From Beta vulgaris subsp. vulgaris (Eukaryota; Streptophyta; Magnoliopsida; Caryophyllales; Amaranthaceae): DNA of 64,000 bases. Under the pieces are notes generated by a model. It did no database searches. It was given only the letters and a program-made list of their open reading frames with translations, and was not told where the DNA came from. Made by a program: the position numbers and the translations under genes. Location of the stretch: contig NC_079209.1 of assembly GCF_026745355.1 (NCBI RefSeq), positions 31,633,444-31,697,443 on the forward strand, in the 5' to 3' direction. Shown here piece after piece: positions 43,208 through 54,554 of the stretch. How positions within the stretch are numbered: the stretch's first letter is position 1; each line of letters starts with the position of its first letter.

Positions 43208-44315
43208 ACAACAATGTAGATAGATTGGCTTGGAGTCTACGTAATTGTTTTGGGAGTAGAGCGTGATTAAATATATGAATATTCCTCCCGTGCCTCCCAT
43301 AGCCTTTGGCTTGCACAAAGAGTCCCAAGAGCACCATTGCATATTCTTATTTTCACCATTCGAACCCCACCAAAACCGCGCTAACATTGAGTGAATTTCA
43401 TCAATCAACCCTTCTGGGATCTTGAAAATACTCATCATGTAAGTCGGTATAGCATGCGCAATAGCTTTTATAAGCACTTCTTTCCCGGGTCTCGATAGCA
43501 GCTTTTCCTTCCATCCTTGGAATTTTCTCCAAATACAATCTTTCAAAGAGGCAAAAATCACCTTCTTCGATCTTCCTATCATGGTGGGGAAGACCAAGAT
43601 ACTTCTCATGCTTCACAAGTTCTTTAACCCCCAAACTAGCCATAATATTTCTTGCCTCCGATTAGTAGACACACATTTGCTAAAAACGACATATGTTTTA
43701 TCACGATTGACACTCTGGCTAGATGTTCTCTCATACTTACCGATAATATCAGTTATCACATAGCATTCTTTAACATTAGCTTTAGAAAATAGTATACTAT
43801 CATCAGCGAAGAAAAGATGTAAAACTCTAGGGCTCCAGTCCAAATTTTTGCACCATGAATAAGCTATTCCTAACCAGCTTTAGATATACGAGTATAAAAA
43901 GCATTAGCAACCATCGCAAACAAATAGGGGGAAATGGGGGCACCTTGTCGTAGCCCTCACAATGGAATAAGCGAACCATAAACTCTTCCATTGATTTTGA
44001 AAGCAAAAAGAGACACTAGTAAGATAATACATGATTTTTGACACCCATGCTGCACTGAAACCCAATCTATACATCATCTTCTCCAAGAAAAACTACATTC
44101 TACTCTGTCGTAAGCTATTTTCATATCAAGTTTTGAAGCAACGAACCATCTCTTCCCTCCCCTCTTCTCTTCATAGCATGAAAAATCTCAAAATCTATAA
44201 GGGCATTGTTCGAAATTAACCTCTTAGGAATAAAATCACTTTGATTTTCCTAGATTATATTCCCAAGTAATGGTTTGAGCTTATGGGCCATAGTTTTTGA
44301 GATGATTTTATACAC
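43208..44315 (-). mobile_element. LINE B segment 3: reverse transcriptase core and thumb
   Basis: On the minus strand (right to left) come VYKIISKTMAHKLKPLLGN (44315-44270), FIPKRLISNNALIDFEIFHA, LDMKIAYDRVE, EKMMYRLGFSAAWVSKIMYY, a decayed RQGAP.SPYLF block, LHLFFADDSILFSKA with the catalytic FADD (about 43815-43800), and the thumb/connector KKVIFASLKDCIWRKFQGWK, PGKEVLIKAIAHAIPTYMMS, ARFWWGSNGENKNMQWCSWD. The reading then continues at 33065 beyond copia-1. Several frameshifts. Confidence 0.88.
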
Positions 44316-45905
44316 ATAATAGACTCCTATTTCCAAAGTCCCTTACCACCATCACCCGCTCCTTTGCCGAATATCGTTTCAATACCCTTGACCTGATCAA
44401 AAACCTCAATACCAATCAATGGCCTAGGAGCAACCCCTTTCTCAATTGTTCCATCGAATGCCTTCTTCTTATTACGATAAGGATGGTCGCGTCGAACGAA
44501 CCTTCGGGTCTGCATATAAACTTCTTTGTGACAATTAGAAATGTATTTAGATTTGGTATCGTCGATGCAAATCGGGCATGCTTTCTTCCCTTTTTTCTTG
44601 TACCCGGATAAGTTCCCATAAGCAGGAATGTCATTAAGAGTGCATAAAAGCATGGCACACAATGTGAATACCTCATCAGCATGTGCATCATACACAGAAA
44701 CTCCTTCATCCCACATTTTTCTCAAATCATCTAGAAGTGCTTGGAGGTAGACATCTATGTCGTTTCCAGGCTGTTTCGACCCTGAAATAAGAATCGACAA
44801 CATGATGTACTTGCGTTTCATGCACAACCAAGGAGGCAAGTTGTACATAACTAGAAGAACCTGCCATGTACTATGTTGAGAACTAAGAGTGCCAAATGGG
44901 TTCATCCCATCCGTACATAGGCCAAGCCTCAAATTTCTATCCTCGGCACCAAAGGTCTTATGCAGAGGATTGCTAACTTTCCACTCAGGAGCATCAACAG
45001 GATGTTTGATAAAACCGTCCGTTTTCCTTCATTTGCAAGCCACCTCAAGTTCTTAGCATCTTTCTTGATTGAAAACATGCGCTTAAATCATGGTATAATT
45101 GGAAGATACCACATCATCTTTGCTGGAGGCCCTTTCTTATCACCAACCTCTTCGCACCTATAACGCGACTTCCCACATCGAGGACACTCATCCATATTCT
45201 CATATTCATTTCGATATAGCACACAATCGTTTGGACAAGTATGTATCCTCTGCTACTCCAAACCGAAGGGACACATGAGTTTCTAAACATAATAGTTCGA
45301 CTTAGGTAATTCATGGTCATCCGACAACATATCACCAAATGCTTGCAACAAGGAAGTGAAAGCTGAGTAACTTATACCAGCTTTCGTCTTGATGTTAAAG
45401 AGTGTTATCATGGCCGTCGGCTTGGTGAAAATCGTACAATCAGGATACAACAATTTCCGAGACACCTCGGCCATGCACTCAAAAATACGAGGTCGTTTCC
45501 CAGCATGATCATCCACCCCCTCCATCATCTCCTCGATATGATCCCCATTATCATCATCATCCTCAATATTTTCATATTCGTCCTCGAGGTTCTTGTCATT
45601 CTCAATGACATCAAACCCACTCTTTCATGCACATCATTGACAACGGCATTCCCACCATCATATATACCCTCCTCACTGTGCCAAACCCATATATGGCAGT
45701 CTTGCCTAAACCCGCGACTAAAGATATGCTCCCTCAACAACCCAATGTTACTAACCATGCCCACATTGCCACAATCAACACAAGGGCAATAAAACCCCTC
45801 AGTTCCCATTGCAGCCTGATGACATAATGCAGCATCACAAACTTTAAATACCCCATCCACGAATTCACTCATTTCACGACTACCATACATCCATGCACGA
45901 TTCAT
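44316..45905 (-). pseudogene. CACTA-3 TNP2-type transposase, truncated
   Basis: The start at 45905 gives MNRAWMYGSREMSEFVDGVF (Transpos_assoc), GFYCPCVDCGNVGMV and HIWVWHSEEGIYDGG. After a frameshift near 45530 come KRPRIFECMAEVSRKLLYPD and LPKSNYYV, then a broken stretch (45280-44960) and LCTDGMNPFGTLSSQHSTWQ to PICIDDTKSKY, FDQVKGIETIFGKG and GLWK at 44330. It matches CACTA-2 TNP2 up to its residue GLWK. A stop follows GLWK and sequence similarity ends about 15 bases later. About 60 percent or less of the gene is present. Confidence 0.85.
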
Positions 45906-46253
45906 TTCAATCACACCTCTAATTACACACAAGAAACAAGTACCTCATGTCAATAACGAACTTCATTACATGATTAGAGTCCTTATCACTCCAACCTAAC
46001 GCATCCTTAGATGTCTAATCTCACTAGTGAATATTTGTCTTCTATTCAATTCTACGGAAAATCCGACAGCATTTCCCTACAGTTCTCCAAGTACATGATG
46101 TAGGTATATAGTTACTTATATCTACATATGTACCTAGAGAACAAAAGTAGGGAAACGACGAACCAAGATTTTCCTTTATAGAATCGAAATAAAGACATAC
46201 ATTCACCACCTAAGTGAGTTAAACATCTAAGAACAGTCCCAAACCGGAGACTA
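45906..46253 (-). ncRNA. Candidate structured hairpin region upstream of CACTA-3 TNP2
   Basis: 46004-46233 folds back on itself: CCTTAGATGTCTAATCTCAC at the left pairs with the complement of AGTGAGTTAAACATCTAAGA at the right. Then come TTCAATTCTACGGAAAATCC against its partner and ATGTAGGTATA / TATATCTACAT at the apex. Same place relative to the transposase start as 12106-12326 in CACTA-2. Base pairs AGATG/CATCT (46009-46013 with 46224-46228) replace GGACG/CGTCC. Candidate only. Confidence 0.5.
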
Positions 46254-46286
46254 TTCAAGACTTACTCGTACTGAGTAAGTCTCGAA
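46254..46286 (-). other. Short hairpin matching 12053-12085
   Basis: Stem GAGTAAGTCTTGAA with TTCGAGACTTACTC on the element's sense strand and loop AGTAC. The single stem difference to CACTA-2 changes A-U to G-U and keeps pairing. Confidence 0.8.
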
Positions 46287-46570
46287 CGGGTATCTAGGCA
46301 TATGATATGATGATGCATATACACATAGGTTTTTGAATAACAAAGCATTTAACATCTAATCTTAATTCAATGATACATATATACATATTTGCACATATAA
46401 ACCAATTTACACATATAAACCAATTTACTAATATGAAATTAAAGAAAGTTAAGTATGAGCGATAACATACCAATATCAAGGTTATAAATAGGGAAATGGA
46501 ACTCAACACTCCGTCACTAGCTAGCTTCAATAATCAACAACAAAGTTTAAAGTTCAAATTAGTATAAATT
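46287..46570 (-). other. AT-rich leader/intron sequence of CACTA-3
   Basis: No coding signal. On the minus strand it precedes the hairpins, as 11880-12050 does in CACTA-2; the shared stretch GCCTAGATACCCGTTC (46287-46302 here, 12040-12055 in CACTA-2) anchors the alignment. Confidence 0.5.
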
Positions 46571-47010
46571 ACCAAACTAAACTAAACTAAACTAAACTAA
46601 ACCAAATTAAACTAAACCAAACTAAACCAAACTAAACTAAACTAAACTAAACTAAACTAAACTAAACTAAACTAAACTAAACTAAACTAAACTAAACTAA
46701 ACTAAACTAAACTAAACTAAACTAAACTAAAACTAACTAAACTAAACTAAACTAAACTAAACTAAACTAAACTAAACTAAACTAAACTAAACTAAACTAA
46801 ACAAACTAAACTAAACTAAACTAAACTAAACTAAACTAAACTAAACTAAACTAAACTAAACTAAACTAAACTAAACTAAACTAAACTAAACTAAACTAAA
46901 CTAAACGAAACTAAACTAAACTAAACTAAACTAAACTAAACTAAACTAAACTAAACTAAACTAAACTAAACCAAACTAAACCAAACTAAACCAAACTAAA
47001 ATAAACTATA
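46571..47010. repeat. (ACTAA)n pentanucleotide microsatellite, about 440 bp
   Basis: Almost uninterrupted AACTA/ACTAA units, about 85 copies, with a few variants (CCAAA near both ends, AAACGAA at 46905, AACTAACT at 46732). It lies in the 5' region of CACTA-3 and has no counterpart in CACTA-2. Confidence 0.95.
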
Positions 47011-47560
47011 AAAATAATAACCATATTCGTCCTACAACAAATACCTAGTTTTTTTAACCTATAAATCAAACTAACAAGCTAAAATTAAATTAACTCAAAT
47101 CAATAAAATTTAAACCCTTTGACTATTATACAACCTAATTTCACTAACAATTATTCATAATATTTCAATGAATTATAAACTTATGAGATTACAATAAATG
47201 TTATGAAACTTTAGTTACCTAGCTAGGAAAAGATGGAGGAGGAATAATGTAGCTGTTTAGGGAGGGGAGAAGGAGGAGACAAAATGAAGAGCAGCAGTGG
47301 GCAATGGTGGTGCGAACCTAGGGCAGCAGTGATGACGCGCTGGTGGTGGAATCTTCAGGTGCATAGGTGCTGGTGGTGGTGCGCAAGAGTGAGGTGGTTG
47401 CCGGTGTGCTGTGGTGGTGCGTCGGGGAGGGGAAGTGGTGTGGAGTTGGAGTTGGTGGTGGTGTGCAATGGAGATTGTTTGGCAATGGTAGGTGGTGTGG
47501 AGTTTTTTTGAGCGTTGAAATGAAATTGGACGCGGGATTTTTTGGGAGTTTACTAACATA
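47011..47560 (-). promoter_or_regulatory. 5' region of CACTA-3 with GTGGTGG-rich tract
   Basis: 47011-47250 is AT-rich with no signal. 47285-47510 is GGTGGTGGTG-rich on the plus strand (CACCAC-rich in element sense), matching the CACCAC tract of CACTA-2 at 11425-11640. Overlapping open frames are repeat translations. It probably carries the promoter and leader of TNP2. Confidence 0.5.
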
Positions 47561-47741
47561 TTTTCGGGTGCGGTCCAATGAATCGCATCAAGTTCATTAA
47601 AAATCGCATCAGATTTAACAATCTGATGTGGTTTTTTAAGGATCGCATCCTATTATGTTTGCCAAATCCCCCTCCTATTTGTTTGTTCATTTTTGGACCG
47701 CATCTGATACAAAGTGACATATAAGGTTTTTTTCACTAGTG
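47561..47741. repeat. CACTA-3 subterminal motif array
   Basis: Motifs ATCGCATC, GATGCGGT-like and GACCGCATCTGAT in both orientations precede the TIR. Different motif from that of CACTA-2, so the two elements probably belong to different TnpA specificities although their TNP2 genes are close. Confidence 0.75.
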
Positions 47742-49411
47742 TACATTACAACAACTTGTTGGTCTCAATTCTGTCTAGATTTTCGATTTGCACATTTTAG
47801 AATTAGCACCACACAAGTTTTCTTTGTTTCCTTCAAACCAATCAGATCCCTCCACCAATTTTTTTTATATAATAATAATATCATTACCAACAACATGCCA
47901 AAATTGCTGAAAAAATGATGCATGCATACCATTCAAGCTGGGGGTTTTGTTTGGGTGCATATGAAACAAAATTATTCTTATCACAACATCTGTAGGTCCC
48001 TTATTCAACATGTTATTCATCTCTTCTCTAATTGGCAAACCAAGCCCTTCAAGAGCTTGGCAAAATTTGAAGGACCCTTAGTAGAGAATAGAGTGCCAGA
48101 GTATGATGACACTATATCTTCTAAGTCCTCCTATTTATCTCTCCATACATTGTTATCATCGAACAAGCCTGCAATCCAATTAAAACTCCTCTTATTTCTC
48201 GCTTTTTGGTGAAAATAGGCGGTGTTCTTGCCATCATCCCGTAATTTGTTTGCAGCGCTCGAGAAAACCCAAAGGATTCCTCTTGTTTATGTACTTCATC
48301 AAGATCATATGAGAGGTTAGCACACATTTTAAACTTAGCCGCATCTGGGACACGGGCTTGGGTCTCTGGTAGCTTGTCTTCGATATCCTTGATTTGCTTT
48401 TTTATGTTTCCAAAACTTCTTGCTGCCCATTGTGATAAATGTCAGCACATTTCAATCCGCACATTGACACTCTCGCCCTCACTACTTTCCCACACTTATG
48501 ATACTACTTCCCCACACTCCAATTTTGATAACAACAAAGCCTCAAAACGGAACTATTTCTTCTGTCTACCTTTATCATGCAGGTTCCACATTGATAGTAA
48601 AATGGGAGCATGGTCAGACCTATACTGAGCAAAGTGACCTACCATATAATTCAAGAATAGGTTATACATATTAGCCTCTGCAAGAAACATGTCTAAACAT
48701 TTTCGTACTAGAGTTGTAGGATTGGTACCTCTCTTCCATGTGAATTAACAGCCCTTATAACCCAAATCGCATAGATGGCAATTATCTATAACTAATCTAA
48801 ATGCTTTCATCTCTCTTTCAGCTCTAGGAACACCCCCTTCCTTGTCTTATTGACTTAATATCTCATTAAAATCCCCGAACATTATGCAAGGCACGCTACT
48901 TATCAATTTTACTCTCCATCATAGCCCAAGTTCTATATTTATTGTTCCTTTCTGGCCATCCATAAATGCCTACCACAGGCCAACATGACTCATTGTTGTT
49001 ATCATGGATGTAAATATAAAGTGATGTGTGGAAAAGGAGCTTGGAACTACATTAATGTCACGCCACCAAAAACCCATTCGACCTTCCCTACGTACCAGTT
49101 GTACTCAAACTTACACCGTTAACAAAATCGTAAATATTTCAAATCCGTTCAAGTTTGCTTGCCTCGATAATACTCCTCATGAAAAACAAAATATTCGGCC
49201 ACTCTCTCCAACACTAATCCCAGAGAGAGCATTAATAGTTCAAGGGTTCCCAAGCTGTTGCCAATTCCAACTTAATATTTTCATTGTCCTTCACGAAGTT
49301 GGTTACCTCCGCTCCTGTCAAGGATCTCAAGTTCCCATCATTTTAATCAGTGTTTAGTTTGATTTTCTTCCCCTGTGTCTCCACTTCACTCATCATAATA
49401 TCATCTCCATC
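47742..49411 (-). mobile_element. LINE B segment 4: endonuclease and RT fingers
   Basis: On the minus strand, about 49260-49220 encodes ILSWNWQQLGNP (EEP first block). CIMFGDFNEILSQ lies at about 48890-48850, and FAQYRSDHAPILLSM at about 48640-48595 (SDHAP catalytic block). 48327-48121 encodes the EEP-RT linker, followed by HPNKTPSLNGMHAIFFQQFW (RT block 0/1, about 47960-47900) and TELRPTSCCNV, which ends at the CACTA-3 insertion (47742). Many stops. The 5' end of LINE B is not found; coding similarity fades near 49370. Confidence 0.8.
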
Positions 49412-50195
49412 TATATACACATAATTGTGTCTCCCCATTTAAGTATCCAATGACAAAACATACTGCGATATTAGTTGGCGCAACCGAACAGAAGAGAAAT
49501 CTAAAGAACCACTCCAAAATTGTGTTTTGAAATGATATTCTAAAGCCCAATTAATTATTCATGATAATTAATTGTATTCAAGCCCAATTATTTAAAAAGC
49601 CCAATCAATTGATAATTAATTGATTTATTTTAATAAATAATTATTTTTAAAAGATATTTTTTATAACTTAAAATTAGATTTTATCCCGTAAAATCAGATA
49701 TATGGAATTAAAGGATAAAATAAATCTTTTAAACGCGTTTTTAGATAAAGCTAGCAAAGGCATGTCAAGAGTCAGACTGGTGCACGAACTTGCGCCTAGC
49801 GCAGGGCCTTAGAGATTCCTGACCTTATATGGCTGCCTCGCAAAACCTTGACGTTGCATTTCATACATTCTAATCTTGTATAACCTTTACCTTGCGTGAC
49901 GTGTCATCATTTAGCTTAGCATAACCCTTAGTCCTTACATTGCGTCTGATGCATCCTTAGAGAGTCTAAGTTTGCATCTTTGCATCATTATATGCTTATC
50001 TGAGTTGTTTGCACCTGTTTGCTAATATATTCTTCTACATGTAATCAGATTGCTTGTAGTTGTTGTCCTGCATGCTAACTTTGTTTAACAGTGACCGTTG
50101 TATATAGATCAGTTCTAAATTGTATCATGTTTAGAATCGTTCTATGATCTGTCCCGACACCGTATACTTTGACTTTTAGTTTCCTAAACCTTAGT
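49412..50195 (+). mobile_element. LTR fragment and internal remnant of a long-LTR retrotransposon
   Basis: 49412-49830 repeats the first part of the LTR at 50211 (TATATACACATAATTGTGTCTCCCC against TGTAGACACGTAATCGTG...). Similarity continues through CCAATTAATTATTCATGAT to AAAGGCATGTCA.GAG and CTGGTGC. From about 49835 to 50195 no LTR match remains and no coding is recognised; this looks like the end of an internal region. Confidence 0.55.
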
Positions 50196-50210
50196 CAAAG
50201 TGAGGGCTTT
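50196..50210 (+). promoter_or_regulatory. Candidate polypurine tract
   Basis: CAAAGTGAGGGCTTT lies directly before TGTAGACACG, the start of the long LTR, as polypurine tracts do. Confidence 0.55.
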
Positions 50211-51446
50211 TGTAGACACGTAATCGTGTCTCCCCATTTGAAGATCCAATGATGAAACATACCATGGTATTAGTAGGCACAACCCAACGGAAGAGAAATC
50301 TAAAGAACGACCCCAAAATTGTGTTTCAAAATGATATTCTAAATCAATTGATTATTCATGATTATCAATTGTATTCGAGCCGAATTCTTTGAACGTTTTA
50401 GATATAGCTGGGAAAGGCATGTCAGGAGCCAGGCTGGTGCGCCTAGTGCACCAACCTGCGTCTGGCGCACGGTTGTGCGTCACGCGCAGCTCTGTCCACC
50501 TATGCCACGTGCATTAATCAGGACCTGACACATGGAGTTCTGACTGATTTAGAGTCCTGCGTCAAGCACAGTCTCTACTTAAGACGCGAAATTACATTCT
50601 TATATTTTTTAAAACGCGTACCACGTGTACGCTTTTTAATGGGAATGTCGCATCATGCGCTTGACACAACAGGTGGACAAATTTCCTTATAAATACTCCT
50701 GATTTCCCGAATTACGGACGGCATTTTCATTATTTGTAATCCCCCATAATTTAAAGGATTTTATACATATATTTTAGTATTTATATATTTATATTTAAAC
50801 ATAATTTAATTCTAAATGATTTGACTATTTAAAAAGGTTGAGTAATTTAAAAGTCAAATGAAATTATTTTAAGGATTTAAAAAAGTTAAAAATAATTTAA
50901 TTAAGCATGCTTTGATAAATATTTTAAATACTAATTTGATTTAGAAAAGAAGTCTAAGTAGACTTGAGGAACTTAAATTCTAAGTATATTAGGAAATAGG
51001 AATCATATAGATGATAGGAGTTCTAATTTATTTATGGTATTCATTATCAATTTTAATTGAGTCCAATCTCCTTTTCCGAAACCCAAAAGGAAGCCTCCTT
51101 ATAAATATCCTAATACCGAATTATTTTATCCCACACAAGAATTATTTTCTCTCTCCTCTCACGGCATTCTCTCTCTCCTCTTCCACGTTTTTTCTTTTCT
51201 CTCTTTCAAGTTATTTCTTTCTTCTTCTTCAAGTAACATTTCTTTTTCAACAAGAAACGTCACAAAGCCTTCACAACCACCAAGAACTGCGTCGCTGCTT
51301 CTGCCGTGGGTATGCTGATTTTCGGCGCCTCCTTGTTTCTTTTCTTCTTCCTCAAGATTCTATTAAAAACTATGTTTTTATGCTTTATTTTAATGTTAAT
51401 CATGATTATTGGCTTTAATGCACTGTTTTAATAAATAATCTTGATT

Positions 51447-51484
<38 letters not shown>

Positions 51485-51503
51485 ATATATTATATACATA
51501 TAA

Positions 51504-51560
<57 letters not shown>

Positions 51561-53355
51561 TACAAGAATAAAAATTCAGATTTGGTTATTATTGTTGGAT
51601 TGAAGTTTTAATCATTAAAGCATGGATTTTTAGGGTGTTAAGTATTAGAAAACCATAGTAGCATGTTATATACTACGAGATTGGTTTAGATTATGATTTT
51701 AATCATGTTTGCACATGTTTAAAGAGGGTTTTATGATTTTGAAAGTTGCTGGAATTTCATGAAGGATTTTATTTATGGAGTTTTAAGAATTTTAATTACT
51801 AGTATGGTAGTACTATGCTAGGAATTAAAAGTAATTGAAGTTTTGATAGTAAATTTTTTTTTGAATATGTTTAAAGGGGATTTTATATATTTTGAAGTTG
51901 CTGTATTTTTAATTAAGAGTATTGATTTTAGTTTATATTGATTTCTAGGCAGAGAATGTTCTGTAGGAGACTTTTAAGGAGTTAAAAGTGGCATGCCGAC
52001 TAGTTTAAACAAGGTATGTACATACCTGTGTGCTATGTGATTAGTATCATGATTTAAGGAGAAAAAGTTGTAGTATCATGTATACGAACTTATTAAGTTC
52101 ATATGTGATTTTTAGCATGATTCATTGTTACATGTTTTATGCCTGTGTGCAAGCATGTGATTTTGAGAATTGTTATGTTTGTATGGATTAATTGATGCAA
52201 GCATATGGATGGGAACTTTATTTATTAATTCACATGGGGGAATTAATTTATGTTATAGAGATTCAATCATGTTATTCATCTGTTCCCTTATAAGTATTAT
52301 TTTCACTATCTTGTGCGGACTGTGGGCCTTATTTGGTAAGTTGATAAGTATTCCTTTTCAAAGGTAAGTTTGATTTTTGGCTAGGTTCAACAAATAAGAA
52401 AGTTGAGATTTAAAAGAAAGTAAGTCTTGGATTGTAAGTTGTGATCACTTATGAAATCCTAAGATAAAAGAAGTTCAGTTGTGCATGTTTGCCTTGTATT
52501 TCGTGTTGCTTGTATGTGTGTCATAACATGTAATAACTTCTAAAGTACGTAAAGTGTAACAAGGATAATTATAGACTTTAGACTGGTGCACGTCTAGAGT
52601 TGGACATTAGGAGTTGGGGAAAATGGTGAGCGAGCCATGGCTTTTTACAGGAGATGGATTGATCACCATCCCTTTTTCAGTTAGCAAAAGTTCCTCGATA
52701 TCGGAGGTCAATCTGAAATGTGTTGTAGTGCCTAGTAGCACCCGTATTTCATCTTCGTAGGTGAAGGCATTAGTAGATAAGACAACTCAGTTCCAATAAC
52801 TATTCCATTAAAGTAATAAAAAGGATGTTTAGAGTCTAGTTCAGTTAAAGTTGTCTGCAGAATATTATATGATTATATTATTATTTATCCTTGCATGTTA
52901 TTTATCTAGTATCATGTTAGGAATGCTTATATTTTAGTATGTAGTACTCAGATTTGCTGATTACGTGCTTTGTTTGTGATTGTGATCATGGCTTTGCCTT
53001 ATTCATCCTCTGATGACCCATTTTGGTGAGGAGATTCATTAAAGCATTGACATTACAGGTTCACAGATATGCATCATTGGGAATCTGGAATGGAGAGAAT
53101 GTGTAACTAGTATATTTTACTTTTCTGCATTGATAAGAACATATTTTATTAAATTTGTTTGAGTAGACTCGTTTAGATTGTTTGATTTCTAAATACGTAT
53201 TTATTTATTATAAAGTTGAAAGATTAGTTATTTGTAATCTGCTGCAAAATTTTGAATAAGCCGATACGTTATCACTCGGGCAATAATACTTGGGTAATTC
53301 TCTACTTGTATATTATAAATGTATTTCTGAAAAGAAGAATTATCGGGGTGTTGCA
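50211..53355 (+). repeat. Long LTR (about 3.1 kb), probably 3' LTR or solo-like remnant
   Basis: Starts TGTAGACACGTAATCGTGTC and a plausible end is TTATCGGGGTGTTGCA at 53355. A core promoter (TATAAATA, 51102-51109) is followed by a CTCTCTCC-rich leader at 51150-51230. A (TA)n tract lies at 51449-51560. Short open frames (e.g. 51011-51418) show no domain. No matching target duplication, so the right border is tentative. It may instead extend towards a TTGGCGACTT block at 54151, which resembles a primer-binding site. Confidence 0.5.
51447..51561. repeat. (TA)n microsatellite
   Basis: About 115 bases of almost pure TATATA with a few ACATA interruptions, inside the long LTR. Confidence 0.95.
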
Positions 53356-54554
53356 TTATTATTTTACGAATGCATAAAATCCTTACGAATACTTACAAAA
53401 ACACTTCGACTCTCAAAATACTCAAAGACTCAAATACTCTCACTACTTTTAATCAATTCCTAATCATATTGCATTCTTGGTTCCACGATTGCTCCGTGCA
53501 AAGATCTTTGTACTCTTTAATATAAACTGCATAAGTATAATCTTAAGGAACCTTAAATAAATTCTTTATTTTTCTATTGAAGTTACTAACTGTTTCTTTC
53601 TTGATGTAGATCTTTAATATAGAATCGTCCTACTATATATTTTAACCCCTTTTCTATATTTTATTTTATATTATTATTATGTGTGCCAATGTATATTATA
53701 TACTCGCTCGATTATTATATGAATATTATATGATTGTCCTGCGTTATTGATTATTTATCACCCATATGTTTTTTTTGCTAATTCAAACCTAACGAACTGC
53801 TCTAACATTAATCAGAGTAATTTAGACAATCTGTTAGGTTTTGTGTAAGTTGATTGCATAATAACTAAAATTAGTCTTTTTATGTGTTTCCTGAACCAAT
53901 CCAGACTAATTATTTTTAGGGTGTTTAAAACATTATATGATTATTCTTTCGCATGAAATCTGCAATGAATTGATATTTAGTAGAGGCCGGCAATGGGCAA
54001 CATAGTTCCTGACTATGTTGTACCCTCACTCCTGAACTCAATCTTTGGTCCAATTTGACCATCTATTGAGTCAGGACGGGGAAATCTACATTGGATAATT
54101 TATCCCTACGATTTTCCCATATCCGATTAGGTTTATGATTCTTTCTAAAAAGAATTGTTGGCGACTTATATCAAAACGTTTTCAATACAAAAACTTTTAC
54201 AATGAGGTAGTCAAATATAATGCGCGCTCATACCGCATAGGCGAAATAAAACACTCCCACACCATCCATTTCACATTATATGGTCGCATTCTTCCTCTTA
54301 CCTCGTCTTAGCCCAATGTCTCCTATAACAACACTACTTGTTGGGCAGGGGTAATCTTTTTCACAACTTTTTTCTTTTTCCCACTATTCTACCTGATCCT
54401 ATGTGAAAAGTCATAGGTATAATATCATTCTCCCTCTCACATCCCTCACGAATAGCACTTAGAGCATTCACCTCACTCTTCAAAGTACCTCAATTTCTCG
54501 TGCACTTTGGTAGCTTCACTACAAACTCCCTCGCACACTTTGTGGCACCCTTTC
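53356..54554. other. Unassigned sequence before the Sirevirus LTR
   Basis: 53356-54140 is AT-rich without a gene; GTTGGCGACTTATATC at about 54150 looks like a gypsy primer-binding site. 54240-54554 read on the minus strand gives Lys/Arg-rich codons (VGKRKK, ETLG) that could be the ORF1-endonuclease linker of LINE B displaced by the long-LTR element, but the similarity is too weak to assert. The last five bases CTTTC (54550-54554) should be the target duplication of the Sirevirus. Confidence 0.35.

Larger units (their letters stand above)
44316..47741 (-). mobile_element. CACTA-3, left-hand half only
   Basis: The TIR end (plus strand) is GGTTTTTTTCACTAGTG ending at 47741, followed by TAC. Minus-strand TNP2 sequence runs from 45905 to 44316, where it stops in the middle of the domain after GLWK. 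Everything beyond that point (rest of TNP2, DUF4218/DUF4216, second gene, other TIR) is missing. LINE B sequence resumes at once: CCNV at 47742-47755 and VYKIISK at 44315, so the LINE codons join almost perfectly. Confidence 0.88.

Noticed and set aside
46571..47010. (CTAAA)n as interstitial telomere repeat
   Set aside because: The plant telomere unit is seven bases (CCCTAAA). This array is a strict five-base unit without CCC, so it is a microsatellite.
51011..51418. 135-codon frame with hydrophobic stretches as a membrane protein gene
   Set aside because: It lies across the promoter and pyrimidine-rich leader of the long LTR; Leu/Phe/Ser content comes from CTCTCT and TTTCTTT tracts.
54240..54554. 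Continuation of LINE B ORF1 linker
   Set aside because: Lys/Arg-rich minus-strand codons fit but are too unspecific, and the gap of nearly 5 kb is filled by unrelated LTR sequence with unclear borders. Left as unassigned.
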